Source: Alcanivorax profundi (GTDB lineage: Bacteria; Pseudomonadota; Gammaproteobacteria; Pseudomonadales; Alcanivoracaceae). Taken from it: a DNA stretch of 64,000 nt. Made by a program: the position numbers and the translations under genes. Under the pieces are notes generated by a model. The model did no database searches. It saw only the letters and a program-made list of their open reading frames with translations, and was not told where the DNA came from. Numbering within the stretch: the stretch's first letter is position 1; every line of letters starts with the position of its first letter. Positions 1 through 8,237 of this stretch are shown here, piece after piece. The DNA lies in the NCBI RefSeq assembly GCF_003597125.1, contig NZ_QYYA01000002.1, forward strand, positions 434,001 to 498,000, given 5' to 3'.

Positions 1-428
1 ACGAACTGACGGATCAGGCCTTTCTGAATACAGAAGCCATCCAGCCAGGGCTGATCCGGGGTGACGATGTAGTCTTGCGGAGTATCGGATACGGCATCTT
101 GCCAAGGTTCACCGGTGACAGCGTTGATCTTGCCCGCCGCAATTTTCAGGAGGAAAGGATAGTCACCTGCACCAGTAAAACTGATCCACAACGCTTCTGC
201 CTGGTACATAGGCAGCATCACGCCGCCGCGCTTCTGGTAATCCCCGGGCAACGATTTGGCATGGTCTTCCACATGCTCCAACGGAAACCGCCCCAGGCCG
301 GGCGGCAAAGCGTATTCGCGATTGTCATCCGGGATACGCAGGGTGCGCTGAAAGTTCACCCGGCATACCGCCTGGGGGTGCACTTCCGGAAACCGGAATA
401 CCAGCTGGTTAGCGTTCAGTTCAATCAT
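1..428 (-). CDS. Conserved hypothetical protein, C-terminus cut by window edge
   Basis: The open frame starts at an ATG (complement of 426-428) with MIELNANQLV and runs off the left edge, giving about 142 residues. Visible features are a GGVMLPMYQAEALW stretch and a QDYIVTPDQPWLDGFC stretch, which I associate with a widespread family of unknown function whose members end shortly after the region missing here. No signal peptide or membrane segment is seen. It lies 15 bp downstream of the XRE gene on the same strand and is probably co-transcribed with it. I do not recognise a biochemical function. Confidence 0.7.
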   Translation of the reverse strand, partial: MIELNANQLVFRFPEVHPQAVCRVNFQRTLRIPDDNREYALPPGLGRFPLEHVEDHAKSLPGDYQKRGGVMLPMYQAEALWISFTGAGDYPFLLKIAAGKINAVTGEPWQDAVSDTPQDYIVTPDQPWLDGFCIQKGLIRQF

Positions 429-443
429 GTCGGTTCATCCTTT

Positions 444-794
444 TTACCAGTCCCCATCCGTCACTTCCCGGACCATGCGCAGGATGGCATGGTCAGGCGC
501 GTCCTTGAGTTGCCGTATGAGCTCGGCAAACAATTGTGGGCGCCGCACGATAATCTCTCTCAACTCACTGGAGAGCTTGCCGGCCAGCGCCAGCAGCACA
601 TCCGGGTCTTCACCGAGATCTGCCGCCAGGTTCACGATCATTTGTTCCGAGGGCGGCGGAAAGACATCGCGTTCAATTTTTGACAGGTACGCGGGCTCGA
701 CGCCCACCCTGCCTGCCACCTGGCGCAGCGAGTAGCCTTTATCTGTTTGCTGGCGGGCAAGTCGCGCCTGTCGTATGTAGTCGCCAAAGCTCAT
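444..794 (-). CDS. XRE-family helix-turn-helix regulator
   Basis: A 116-aa protein. Residues about 20-75 form a Cro/CI-type HTH (YSLRQVAGRVGVEPAYLSKIER), followed by a short helical tail. It probably binds DNA as a dimer and represses its own promoter: a perfect 8-bp inverted repeat sits immediately before the start codon. There is no recognisable Shine-Dalgarno sequence upstream of the ATG, and the inferred promoter would put transcription start only a couple of bases before it, so a leaderless mRNA is possible. It could be an antitoxin-type regulator, but no toxin is recognisable next to it. Confidence 0.8.
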   Translation of the reverse strand: MSFGDYIRQARLARQQTDKGYSLRQVAGRVGVEPAYLSKIERDVFPPPSEQMIVNLAADLGEDPDVLLALAGKLSSELREIIVRRPQLFAELIRQLKDAPDHAILRMVREVTDGDW

Positions 795-797
795 TTG

Positions 798-830
798 TGT
801 AGTGTTTAGTACACACTACATTTTTGTCAA
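798..830 (-). promoter_or_regulatory. Promoter and palindromic operator of the XRE gene
   Basis: TGTAGTGT (798-805) and ACACTACA (813-820) form a perfect inverted repeat with a 7-bp spacer. On the minus strand a consensus -35 TTGACA lies at 830-825, with a plausible -10 TAAACA at 808-803 (16-bp spacing). The operator covers the -10 and the start region, as expected for autorepression by the adjacent XRE protein. Confidence 0.5.
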
Positions 831-881
831 TCCTTTTCTCCCGCACCCCCTGCTTCGCACCTCGAGCGGTGCACCTACCTG

Positions 882-1325
882 TCAGGCCCCTGTCTCGAAC
901 TGGCGAGCGTCCTTTTCCAGGGGCGCCTGGTGGTAACCGAATGTCATGACCTGCTCGAGGTACACATCCATAAAGGCGCCGATGGAGCCGAGCACTTCGT
1001 ATTGGTGCACGTGGCGGAATTCGTGGCTGTAGAGTCGGGCGGACTGGCAGCCTTTGACGATGTAGATGGAGTGGCCGAAAGTGATGCCCGTGACCTGGCC
1101 GCTGAGCATGCCGACGCTCTTTGCCAGGCTGTAGACCACCGGATCTTCCTGGAAGGGAATCTCGTCCACCAGCATGATGCGAATGCGTTCGGGCTCTGCC
1201 ACGCCCACGCTTCTGGCCATTTCCATACCTTCTTCGTTGAGCTCGGCGCCCTGCTCCTGGATCATGTCGTGGTGCTTTTTGGCCCACAGGACGACCAGGG
1301 GAAGATAAGAGTTCAGATCTTTCAT
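882..1325 (-). CDS. HExxH putative zinc metalloprotease, small soluble
   Basis: A 147-aa protein with a zinc-protease signature HEFRHVHQYE at about residues 102-111. A conserved-looking APLEKDAR near residue 135 could supply the third (Glu) ligand of a gluzincin-like site. There is no signal peptide, so it is probably cytosolic. GGAGG lies 5 bp before the ATG. It sits 12 bp downstream of the zinc-ribbon gene on the same strand and 87 bp upstream of the XRE gene. The HExxH-plus-XRE neighbourhood recalls ImmA/IrrE-type proteases that cleave repressors, but the sequence is not obviously IrrE; substrate unknown. Confidence 0.6.
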   Translation of the reverse strand: MKDLNSYLPLVVLWAKKHHDMIQEQGAELNEEGMEMARSVGVAEPERIRIMLVDEIPFQEDPVVYSLAKSVGMLSGQVTGITFGHSIYIVKGCQSARLYSHEFRHVHQYEVLGSIGAFMDVYLEQVMTFGYHQAPLEKDARQFETGA

Positions 1326-1337
1326 TGTCGCCTCCAG

Positions 1338-1661
1338 CTAGCCGCAGTGAGAATGGATTAACGCCTGCGCCTCTCGCACCAACTCCGGCTCCGCATGGCC
1401 AAACACCAGCTGGCAGGCAGTGAACGGATCAGAAGTGGTTTTGCCGGTGCGATAGAGATCCAGCAACACACTGGGGCTGACCATTTCCAGCGGAATGACT
1501 TCGGCAATATGCTCCGCCATTTCGGTCCAGCACTCTCGGCAGTAGACCAGAATACGACCCGCCCCCAGTCCTTGTTCATAGGGAATCGTGACCAGACTGC
1601 GCGCTTTGCCTTGGGCGGGCTCTTTTTCCCCTGCCTTACCGCACCGTGAACAACTCGCCAT
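1338..1661 (-). CDS. Small zinc-ribbon hypothetical protein
   Basis: A 107-aa protein with two Cys pairs: CSRC at residues 4-7 and CREC near residue 42. Together they would form a treble-clef or zinc-ribbon knuckle. The rest is helical and carries no family signature I recognise. It is the first gene of the minus-strand cluster, divergent from the WYL regulator with 159 bp between the two start codons. Its position suggests regulation by that WYL protein, but this is inference. Confidence 0.55.
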   Translation of the reverse strand: MASCSRCGKAGEKEPAQGKARSLVTIPYEQGLGAGRILVYCRECWTEMAEHIAEVIPLEMVSPSVLLDLYRTGKTTSDPFTACQLVFGHAEPELVREAQALIHSHCG

Positions 1662-1711
1662 AACTTTTGACTTCCTGTATTGCCTGACTGTGCAGCATCC
1701 CTGCTACGGCC

Positions 1712-1729
1712 TCATCAAACCCTTGATGA
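1712..1729. promoter_or_regulatory. Inverted repeat in the divergent WYL/zinc-ribbon intergenic region
   Basis: TCATCAA (1712-1718) and TTGATGA (1723-1729) form a perfect 7-bp inverted repeat with a 4-bp spacer. It lies about midway between the two divergent start codons, where an autoregulatory WYL repressor would be expected to bind. No clear -35/-10 pair could be fixed. Confidence 0.3.
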
Positions 1730-1820
1730 CAGCCCCACATTATGCATTTACTATCGTCATGCCAATACTGACTACATGAACATGTCGCCTTTCGGCATGT
1801 GTCGCTTTTTGGAGCACAAC

Positions 1821-2705
1821 ATGGCACGTACAGCAGGGAAGAATGCGGCGGACTGGCCACTGCGCTGGGATTTATTATTGCGGTACCGGTTGATCGAAGT
1901 GATTGCGCTGTGGGAAGGCAGGCTGACCACCAATCACCTGGTGCGCGCCTTTGGCATTGGGCGCCAGCAGGCCAGCAAAGATATCAATCTTTATCTGAAT
2001 GAGTATGCGCCGGGCAATCTGGAGTATGACCTGTCACTCAAAGGCTATAAACCAGCCACCGGTTTCAAGCCGGTGTTCACTCGGGGCCTGGCTGATGAAT
2101 ACCTGCAGATGATGCATGCCCGGGAAGATCTGAGCTGCGCCTTCGAGGCACTGGATGTACGCGAGCTGAATACTGAGGTATTGCTGCCACCCTCACGGGA
2201 TTTGCGCCCGGCGGTGTTACGTCCCATCTTGCAGGCCTGCCGGGAAGGATTGCGGGTAGAGATTGAATATACCTCGCTCAACAACCCTGATCCTGAGTAC
2301 CGGGTGATTCAGCCCCATACGGTGGTGCATAACGGCATGCGCTGGCATGTGCGTGCCTGGTGTGAAAAAAACAGTGATTACCGGGACTTTGTGCTGAGTC
2401 GCATCATGGACAAGCCGGAGATCACCCTGCCCGGCGAGCAGGGCGCTGACCAGGACAAGGCCTGGCAGAAATCACTAACCCTGAAGGTGGTGCCAGATCC
2501 TCGACTGTCCGATGCACAGCAAAAAGTGATTGCCCGAGATTACGGGATGAGGCGGAGCGTGCTAACGATTCCCTGCCGGGCGGCCATGGCAAACTACATT
2601 GTGCAGTTGTTGCGGCTGGATGATCAGGATCATCGTGGGGCAGAGGCCCAGCAGGTGGTGTTGGGGAATTATGAAGCGGTGAAGCAGTGGTTGTGGGTGG
2701 GGTGA
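1821..2705 (+). CDS. WYL-domain transcriptional regulator (CapW/BrxR-like)
   Basis: A 294-aa protein. The N-terminal winged helix (residues ~10-60: WDLLLRYRLIEVIALWEGRL then GIGRQQASKDINLYL) is followed by the APGNLEYD linker typical of CapW/BrxR proteins, a WYL core around residues 130-200 (RWHVRAWC then FVLSRI; the W-Y-L triad is W-H-V as in that subgroup), and a C-terminal WCX-like extension. In known members the WYL domain senses a ligand and the protein represses phage-defence or stress loci. The start at 1821 was chosen for GGAG 6 bp upstream; the frame is open further upstream without a ribosome site. No known defence effector is adjacent. Confidence 0.75.
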   Translation: MARTAGKNAADWPLRWDLLLRYRLIEVIALWEGRLTTNHLVRAFGIGRQQASKDINLYLNEYAPGNLEYDLSLKGYKPATGFKPVFTRGLADEYLQMMHAREDLSCAFEALDVRELNTEVLLPPSRDLRPAVLRPILQACREGLRVEIEYTSLNNPDPEYRVIQPHTVVHNGMRWHVRAWCEKNSDYRDFVLSRIMDKPEITLPGEQGADQDKAWQKSLTLKVVPDPRLSDAQQKVIARDYGMRRSVLTIPCRAAMANYIVQLLRLDDQDHRGAEAQQVVLGNYEAVKQWLWVG

Positions 2706-2740
2706 TCGCGCTGCTAATCACACTTCTGCAGAAGCCCCTC

Positions 2741-2767
2741 TGCAGGAGCGGTCGTTCGACCGCGATC
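2741..2767 (-). repeat. REP-like palindromic repeat, copy 1
   Basis: The minus strand reads GATCGCGGTCGAACGACC followed by GCTCCTGCA. It has the layout of Pseudomonas-type REP elements: a conserved GCGG head, a small palindrome and a CTCCTACA-like tail. It is inverted relative to the next two copies. Confidence 0.6.
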
Positions 2768-2791
2768 TCTGCCCCGCTGCCATCCAACCCT

Positions 2792-2820
2792 TTCGCGGTG
2801 GAACCACCGCTCCCACAAGG
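2792..2820 (+). repeat. REP-like palindromic repeat, copy 2
   Basis: TTCGCGGTGGAACCACCG followed by CTCCCACAAGG. The inner GGTGG/CCACC arms form a hairpin. Head and tail match copies 1 and 3. Confidence 0.6.
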
Positions 2821-2874
2821 GCTCGATAGTCCGGGGCTTTGGGCGGCTTTTCGATTCCCTTGCTGACGCTCAGG

Positions 2875-2901
2875 TTCGCGGCTCAAGCGCCGTTCCTACA
2901 G
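2875..2901 (+). repeat. REP-like palindromic repeat, copy 3
   Basis: TTCGCGGCTCAAGCGCCG followed by TTCCTACAG, in the same orientation as copy 2. The three copies fill most of the gene-free gap between the convergent WYL and AraC genes. Confidence 0.6.
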
Positions 2902-2928
2902 TGGCTGGGGGAGCCATTCAGGTTTGTG

Positions 2929-3939
2929 TTAGTGCTTATCCCGATATTCGCTGGGGGAGCAGCCTTGCCAGCGGCGGAAGGCGCGGACGAAGCCGCCGGC
3001 GTCGGTGTAGGCCAGGTGGGCGGCGACTTCTTCGATTTTCATGGTGGTGCTGGTGAGGAGTTGCAGGGCTAGTTGGCGGCGCTCTTCTTCTACCAGGTCG
3101 CGGTAGCTGGTGCCTTCCTGTTCCAGTTTGCGGCGCAGGCTGCGTGAGGACAGAGCCAGGGCGCTGGCCATGTCGTTGAGGGTGGCGCCGAGGCCCAGTT
3201 CGCCCAGTAGTTGCTGGCGCACTTTGCCGGCGATACCACTGTTTTCTACGGTGTCCATGCGCTGCTGGCATTGCTGTTCGAGCATGCGGGTGAGCACCGG
3301 ATCGTAACCAGGGAAGGGCTGGCTGGCGCCGGCGCGGTTCACCAGGATGCGGTTGCTGCGGGCGGCGAAGGTGGGCAGCACGCCACATTCTTCCTGGATG
3401 ACCCGGGCACTGACATCGGGCTGACCGGTCAGGTCGATGGCGCGAAAATCCACGCCTTGCAGGGTAATTTCCCGCACCAGGTTCAGGGCCGTGGCCATGT
3501 CTCGCTCGAGCAGAAACTGGCGCAGGTGCGCCGGGATGGGATCCGGGTCGAAGGTGATGCCGAAGGTGTCGTCGTCTTCCACCAGTTCGATGCGGCAGTA
3601 GGCGGTGCTGAGAGGAAGATAGCGCACCCCCAGGATGGCCGCTTCACGCAGGGTCTTGCAGGTGCGCAGGGCGAAGCCCCACACCCCGAAGGTGGCCAGG
3701 TGATATTGCAGGCCCAGTTCGAAGCCCCAGGCGCCGTCGTCCGGCAGGGCCAGCATCAGGTTTTCGATCAGGCGCATTTCCTGGGTGCGGGTGACCAATC
3801 CTTCTCCGCTGGAAAGGGCATCATCGGCTATGCCGGTGCCGAGCAGGCAGGTCTGCCTGTCGATGCCATGGCGTTGGGCAAAGTTGAGCATCACTTGGCT
3901 GATGGCCACCGGGTGGAGGGTGTCGTCGCTGTGTTGCAT
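2929..3939 (-). CDS. AraC-family transcriptional regulator (arabinose-binding-like N-domain)
   Basis: A 336-aa protein. The N-terminal ~200 residues resemble the ligand-binding domain of OruR/ArgR-type AraC proteins (LPDDGAWGFELGLQYH). The C-terminal ~100 residues hold two HTH units (LNDMASALALSSRSLRRKL and IEEVAAHLAYTDAGGFVRAF) ending in the family motif W..GCSPSEYR. I prefer the ATG at 3939; a GTG at 3996 would add 19 residues but lacks a ribosome site. It is divergent from the desaturase at 4064 and is the obvious candidate for its regulator, perhaps sensing a fatty acid (inference). Confidence 0.85.
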   Translation of the reverse strand: MQHSDDTLHPVAISQVMLNFAQRHGIDRQTCLLGTGIADDALSSGEGLVTRTQEMRLIENLMLALPDDGAWGFELGLQYHLATFGVWGFALRTCKTLREAAILGVRYLPLSTAYCRIELVEDDDTFGITFDPDPIPAHLRQFLLERDMATALNLVREITLQGVDFRAIDLTGQPDVSARVIQEECGVLPTFAARSNRILVNRAGASQPFPGYDPVLTRMLEQQCQQRMDTVENSGIAGKVRQQLLGELGLGATLNDMASALALSSRSLRRKLEQEGTSYRDLVEEERRQLALQLLTSTTMKIEEVAAHLAYTDAGGFVRAFRRWQGCSPSEYRDKH

Positions 3940-4063
3940 TGCCCGTTCCGCTGTTCCGCCGCTAGCGCTGGCCACTTCTGCAGGGTGATTGGCCACGGCG
4001 GCTATTCTGATTGTGGGGGTGCCGGCCTAGTCTGAAACGATAATAACCACCAGAGGCAGCACC

Positions 4064-4966
4064 ATGGACCCGGCAACCTTGAACAAACAGGCCATTGCCT
4101 GCGCGAAACACTATATGGGCAAAACCGCGTGGCCGACAATTGCGCTCACGTTGGCCGTGGTGGTGGCCTTTGTTGCCACGCTGTTACTGTTTGCCAATGG
4201 CTCCCTGCCTGCCTTACCTGCCTTCCTGCTGGTGGCGGCGCTGACGTATATGTCCTACACGCCCTTGCACGAAGCCGCCCACGGCAATATTCATGGCCAG
4301 GACGATCGCCGCAAGTGGATCAACGACCTGTGCGGTTATCTGGTGGCGCCGATCATTGCGATTCCTTATGCCTCGCACCGCATCGAGCACTTCACGCACC
4401 ACCGCTATACCAACCAGCCGGACAAGGACCCGGATTTTGTGGTCAGCGGGATGCAGAAAAGTCCGCTGGCGATGATCATCGCCGGGCTGCGTTTTCAGTG
4501 GATTCAGAATACGTTCTTTGTACAGCACAGCTGGGGCAGCGCCTCGCTGAAAGAGAAACTGATTTACTGCAGCGAGCTGGCCGTGTCGCTGGGGTGGCGG
4601 ATTGCCTTTCTGGTGATGGTGGATCAGCCGGGCACTGCCGTAGTATTGCTGCTGGGTTACTACACGGGCGGGTTGTTCACTGCCTACTGGTTTGCCTACC
4701 GCCCGCACCACCCGTACAAGGTGAGCGAGCGTTACCGCAATACCAACAGCCTGATCATGCCGCGCTGGATGAAACCGCTGGAGTGGTTCTGGCTGGGTCA
4801 GAACCTGCATTCGATTCACCATCTTTTTCCGCGCGTGCCGTTTTACCAGTACCACGCCCTGCACCGGGATATCGAACCCATTCTGCAGGCCCAGGGCACC
4901 CCGATTATCGGCATTTTTTCGCGTGAGCCGGTGGCCGCGACAGCCCTACCTGAAGGCGCTGACTGA
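4064..4966 (+). CDS. Membrane fatty acid desaturase/hydroxylase family protein
   Basis: A 300-aa integral membrane di-iron enzyme. The three histidine boxes are visible: HEAAHG (residues 69-74), HRIEHFTHH (105-113) and HSIHH (about 262-266). Hydrophobic segments lie at ~25-65, ~92-103 and ~170-215. The family desaturates or hydroxylates acyl lipids or carotenoids at the cytoplasmic face of the membrane. A ribosome site GAGGCAGC precedes the ATG. Neighbours (AraC regulator upstream, FadL-like barrel downstream) favour a lipid substrate, but exact regiospecificity cannot be read from sequence. Confidence 0.85.
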   Translation: MDPATLNKQAIACAKHYMGKTAWPTIALTLAVVVAFVATLLLFANGSLPALPAFLLVAALTYMSYTPLHEAAHGNIHGQDDRRKWINDLCGYLVAPIIAIPYASHRIEHFTHHRYTNQPDKDPDFVVSGMQKSPLAMIIAGLRFQWIQNTFFVQHSWGSASLKEKLIYCSELAVSLGWRIAFLVMVDQPGTAVVLLLGYYTGGLFTAYWFAYRPHHPYKVSERYRNTNSLIMPRWMKPLEWFWLGQNLHSIHHLFPRVPFYQYHALHRDIEPILQAQGTPIIGIFSREPVAATALPEGAD

Positions 4967-5027
4967 TACCACGTTTGACGGCGCAATCCATAATCCGCCC
5001 CGGAACGCTTCCGGAGTAATCCGCTCT

Positions 5028-5048
5028 CAGGTCCACCATTTGGACCTG
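5028..5048. other. Perfect 8-bp inverted repeat downstream of the desaturase
   Basis: CAGGTCCA (5028-5035) pairs with TGGACCTG (5041-5048) around a 5-bp loop. There is no T-run after it, so it is either an operator for the FadL-like gene or an mRNA-end hairpin, not a standard intrinsic terminator. Confidence 0.35.
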
Positions 5049-5094
5049 GCAACCCGCAAGATAACCGTCGCCGCCTAATTGCTGCACAATCTCT

Positions 5095-5108
5095 ACATTA
5101 TACAATGT
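5095..5108. promoter_or_regulatory. Small palindrome upstream of the fadL-like gene
   Basis: ACATT-ATAC-AATGT is a 5-bp inverted repeat in an AT-rich stretch 157 bp before the FadL-like start. It is a possible operator or promoter element. Otherwise the 299-bp gap 4967-5265 is AT-rich non-coding sequence with no other gene seen. Confidence 0.25.
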
Positions 5109-5265
5109 AAACGTGAACCATCTTCGAGGATTTAAACACCATGTTTACAGATTTTACCGGCCATCTGACGACAAATGGTGCATTTTTTGATCTTCGCCAT
5201 CTGTAATTAAATGTTTCACAGTGATAACGTTCGCGCGCCACAACACATAACTCGGGAAAGTTATC

Positions 5266-6549
5266 ATGAAGTATTCAAACAAAGCCGTGTTGGCCGCAGC
5301 GATTGCTGCTGCCTCTACCCAGGCGATGGCCAATGGCCTGGCGCTGAATGAGCAAAGCGCCTCCAGTGCAGGCTCGGCTTACGCAGGTCGCGCCTCTACT
5401 GCTGCCAATGCCAGCACCCTGTTCGGCAACCCGGCGGGCATGAGCCGCCTGGAACGTGCCGAGGTGTCCGGCGGCCTGGCCTTTATTGATGCCAGCACCG
5501 ATATCAGCGATGCCGAAGGGCAACTGGCCCCCGGCCTGCCCGTGTCCGGCACTAACGATGGCGATATGGTGCCCTTTTCCACCATTCCCTTCGGCTACTA
5601 CGTCACCCCGATCAGCGACAAACTGCACGCCGGTATCGGTGTGTATGCACCGTTCGGCGTGGAAAGCGACTACGAGAATGGCTGGCAAGGTCGCTATGAA
5701 GGCGTCACCAGCATGGTGCAGGTTGTCACCATTCAGCCCACCGTCAGCTACGCCTTCAACGATCGCGTTTCTGTGGGCTTTGGCCCGACCATCAATCACA
5801 TCTCTGGTGAGCTGACCAGCAACGTGCCGGCCGCCGCCTTCAACCCGGCTCTGGCCGCCATGTCTGACGCTGATGTAGAAATTGAAGGGGACGACATTGC
5901 CTACGGTTACAACCTGGGCGTGTTGTTCGGCATTACCGACCGACTGGACTGGGGCCTGACCTACCACTCCAAGGTCGATTACTCCCTGGAAGGTGACACC
6001 ACCATCAGCGGCACCCCCGCCCCCGTGGCGCCTGCCATCGACGGCAAGTATGACGCGGAACTGGACATCACCATGCCGGAATCCGTGGATACCTCTTTCA
6101 GCTTCCAGGCCACTGACGCACTGGCACTGTACGCTGGCGCCACCTTCACCCGCTGGAGCCGCCTTGAAGGTATCGAAGTGGAGAACAGCGGCGTGAATGC
6201 CATGTTCCAGTCCAGCTTCGGCACCATTACCGAAGAACTGGAGTGGGAAGACACCTGGTCGTTCGCCGTGGGCGGCGCCTACCAGCTGAACCCGAAGTGG
6301 GTGATCCGCGCCGGCTATGCCTTTGACGAGTCCCCCACCAACGACCAGCACCGTACCGTGCGGATTCCGGTGAGCGACCGCGATATCTACACCCTGGGTG
6401 CCGGCTGGAACGTCTCTGACGACCTGACCCTTGATGCGGCCTATGCCTATATTGATGAAGAAAAAGGCGAGGTTAACCAGGACACTTACAGCGCCGACTT
6501 CGAGAACAGCGCTCACGGCCTGGCCCTGCAAGCCACCTACCGTTTCTGA
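5266..6549 (+). CDS. Outer-membrane FadL/OmpP1/TodX-family transporter
   Basis: A 427-aa beta-barrel porin for hydrophobic compounds such as long-chain fatty acids or hydrocarbons. It has a Sec signal peptide (residues 1-22, cut after QAMA). The mature N-terminus NGLALNEQSASSAGSAYAGR and the NPAGMSRL motif are the FadL hatch region. The C-terminus ends in Phe (LALQATYRF), as outer-membrane proteins do for Bam recognition. It is slightly shorter than E. coli FadL. It follows the desaturase on the same strand after a 299-bp gap, so it probably has its own promoter. It ends in a strong bidirectional terminator. Confidence 0.92.
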   Translation: MKYSNKAVLAAAIAAASTQAMANGLALNEQSASSAGSAYAGRASTAANASTLFGNPAGMSRLERAEVSGGLAFIDASTDISDAEGQLAPGLPVSGTNDGDMVPFSTIPFGYYVTPISDKLHAGIGVYAPFGVESDYENGWQGRYEGVTSMVQVVTIQPTVSYAFNDRVSVGFGPTINHISGELTSNVPAAAFNPALAAMSDADVEIEGDDIAYGYNLGVLFGITDRLDWGLTYHSKVDYSLEGDTTISGTPAPVAPAIDGKYDAELDITMPESVDTSFSFQATDALALYAGATFTRWSRLEGIEVENSGVNAMFQSSFGTITEELEWEDTWSFAVGGAYQLNPKWVIRAGYAFDESPTNDQHRTVRIPVSDRDIYTLGAGWNVSDDLTLDAAYAYIDEEKGEVNQDTYSADFENSAHGLALQATYRF

Positions 6550-6569
6550 TCAGCTTCAGCAACGGCCAT

Positions 6570-6601
6570 AAAAAAACCGGGCTCACTGCCCGGTTTTTTT
6601 A
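6570..6601. terminator. Bidirectional intrinsic terminator
   Basis: ACCGGGC-TCACT-GCCCGGT stem flanked by an A-run on the left and a T-run on the right. It serves both the FadL-like gene and the convergent PepSY gene. Confidence 0.9.
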
Positions 6602-6626
6602 TGCTTCGGCGTGAGCGCTGCCGGCG

Positions 6627-8237
6627 TCAGCTCGCGCCCTGATTTTCCAGCTCGGTCTCGGTGAGGTGCTTGGGATGCTCGCGGGTGACCTTACCCACCC
6701 ACAACGGATGCGGCTCTGCCAGTCGCAGGCGCTTGCGAAACTGGGCACGTACCCCCCACAAACACGCCGCCACGGCCACCACCACCAGGTTTACCAGCAG
6801 GGCATCCGGTTCTTGCCAGGCATGACTGCCCTCCACTGCCACCTGCGCCAGTGGGATCGCCAGATACAGGAACGGCATGATACGTAGCCACAGGCCACTG
6901 AAACGCAGCGGCGAAGCACGCAGACTCCACAACACCAGCACCACCAACACCCACCAGAAGATTTGCCGCTCGGCCGATGCCACCAACGCGGCCCAGGGCG
7001 TGTAAGGCAGCAGCTTGCTGACCAGAAAACTGAAGGCGATGCCGCTGACCACCCCGAAACACAATCCCAGGGTCAAACGCAGCAGGAAGGCCGAGCCGCG
7101 TGACGGACCAACACGGTCACTGCGCCGCTCGCACCACAGGATATTCCCGGACACAAACAGCAACGACCCCAGCAGCCCCATGGCAAAGTACAACAGCTTC
7201 ACCCAGACGCCGCCGTAATCCCCGAAGTGCAGGGAATAGACCGGGGAAATCGCCGCAAAGTTGAAGGTGCGTTCGCCCGGGGCGCTGATACGCAGCGGCT
7301 TCATGGTGTTATCCAGCACCACATGCACATGATGGCCAAGGAAGCCCGGTTGCGAACCGGCCACATCCATCCAGCCTGCGGCATCCCCGTAGCCTCGAAT
7401 TTCCACCCAGCCCACGTCCATGCCAGGCAACTCGTTATTGGCCGCCGCCAGGTAATCCGCCATGGGCGCCATGGCGAGGGTCTCCCCCTGGCTTTGCACC
7501 GGCGGCCAGACGTCGGTTTCCTTCTGGATCACCCCTTGCAGCTGCGGACCGAACACCAGCAAACCGAGCACGATGGCCATGACCGTAAACAGCCCCATGG
7601 CAGCACCGGTGACCGACATGATCAGGTGGAACGGGAAGCTGATGATGCCAATCAGGTTGTGCAGGTTTTTCCAGTAGCGACGCAGGTTGCCCTGGTGCTT
7701 GAGGGCAAACAGTTCCTTGCGGATTTTGGGCCAGTGGATGATCAGCCCGCTGAACAGGGCCACCCCGTATAGCACGGCAACAAACCCCATCAGCGTCATG
7801 CCGATGTTGATCAGGCCACCGTTACCGGGAATGCCCAACTCGTAGTGCAGCTCATTCACAAAATCCGCCAGCTCGGAACCCGGCTGCTGCGTGAAGCTGC
7901 CATCTTCTGCAAAGTTGGAGGCATGGGCCGTGCGCCACTCCCCCGCTGCACCGTCTTCGCCGGGCTGAAACCACATGGCCCCGGGGTCTTCATCGGGCAG
8001 GAAATACATGCGATCGGCCGACGCCGGGAACCGCGTAATCAGTTGCTGCAGAAAGTGGTCCGGGTCCGCCGGGCCGGCTGCCTGCTCATGGCCGTGGTGG
8101 CTTTCCTGCCAGTGATGCAGCTCGTGATGGAAAACATTGATTGCCCCGGCAAAAAACGCCACAAACAGGGCCAAGCCACTGACCATGCCCAACCAGGCAT
8201 GCAGGTCGATAAAACGGCGTAGACGATCTGCCTTCAT
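6627..8237 (-). CDS. PepSY-associated TM helix protein, iron-uptake type
   Basis: A 536-aa inner-membrane protein. The first TM segment is at ~11-35 (HAWLGMVSGLALFVAFFAGA) with His-rich HHELHHW after it, then a periplasmic PepSY-like part, TM segments at ~165-190 and ~215-255, a second PepSY part, and further TM helices towards the C-terminus. Proteins of this layout occur beside TonB siderophore receptors and are thought to act in ferri-siderophore reduction or signalling. The start at 8237 overlaps the upstream gene by ATGA. It is the third gene of a Fur-box-controlled operon. Confidence 0.8.
   Translation of the reverse strand: MKADRLRRFIDLHAWLGMVSGLALFVAFFAGAINVFHHELHHWQESHHGHEQAAGPADPDHFLQQLITRFPASADRMYFLPDEDPGAMWFQPGEDGAAGEWRTAHASNFAEDGSFTQQPGSELADFVNELHYELGIPGNGGLINIGMTLMGFVAVLYGVALFSGLIIHWPKIRKELFALKHQGNLRRYWKNLHNLIGIISFPFHLIMSVTGAAMGLFTVMAIVLGLLVFGPQLQGVIQKETDVWPPVQSQGETLAMAPMADYLAAANNELPGMDVGWVEIRGYGDAAGWMDVAGSQPGFLGHHVHVVLDNTMKPLRISAPGERTFNFAAISPVYSLHFGDYGGVWVKLLYFAMGLLGSLLFVSGNILWCERRSDRVGPSRGSAFLLRLTLGLCFGVVSGIAFSFLVSKLLPYTPWAALVASAERQIFWWVLVVLVLWSLRASPLRFSGLWLRIMPFLYLAIPLAQVAVEGSHAWQEPDALLVNLVVVAVAACLWGVRAQFRKRLRLAEPHPLWVGKVTREHPKHLTETELENQGAS

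Noticed and set aside
5275-6531. Long open frame on the minus strand antisense to the FadL-like gene
   Set aside because: It mirrors the codon pattern of the real gene (high GC third positions) and has low-complexity Gly/Val/His composition, no ribosome site and no family motif.
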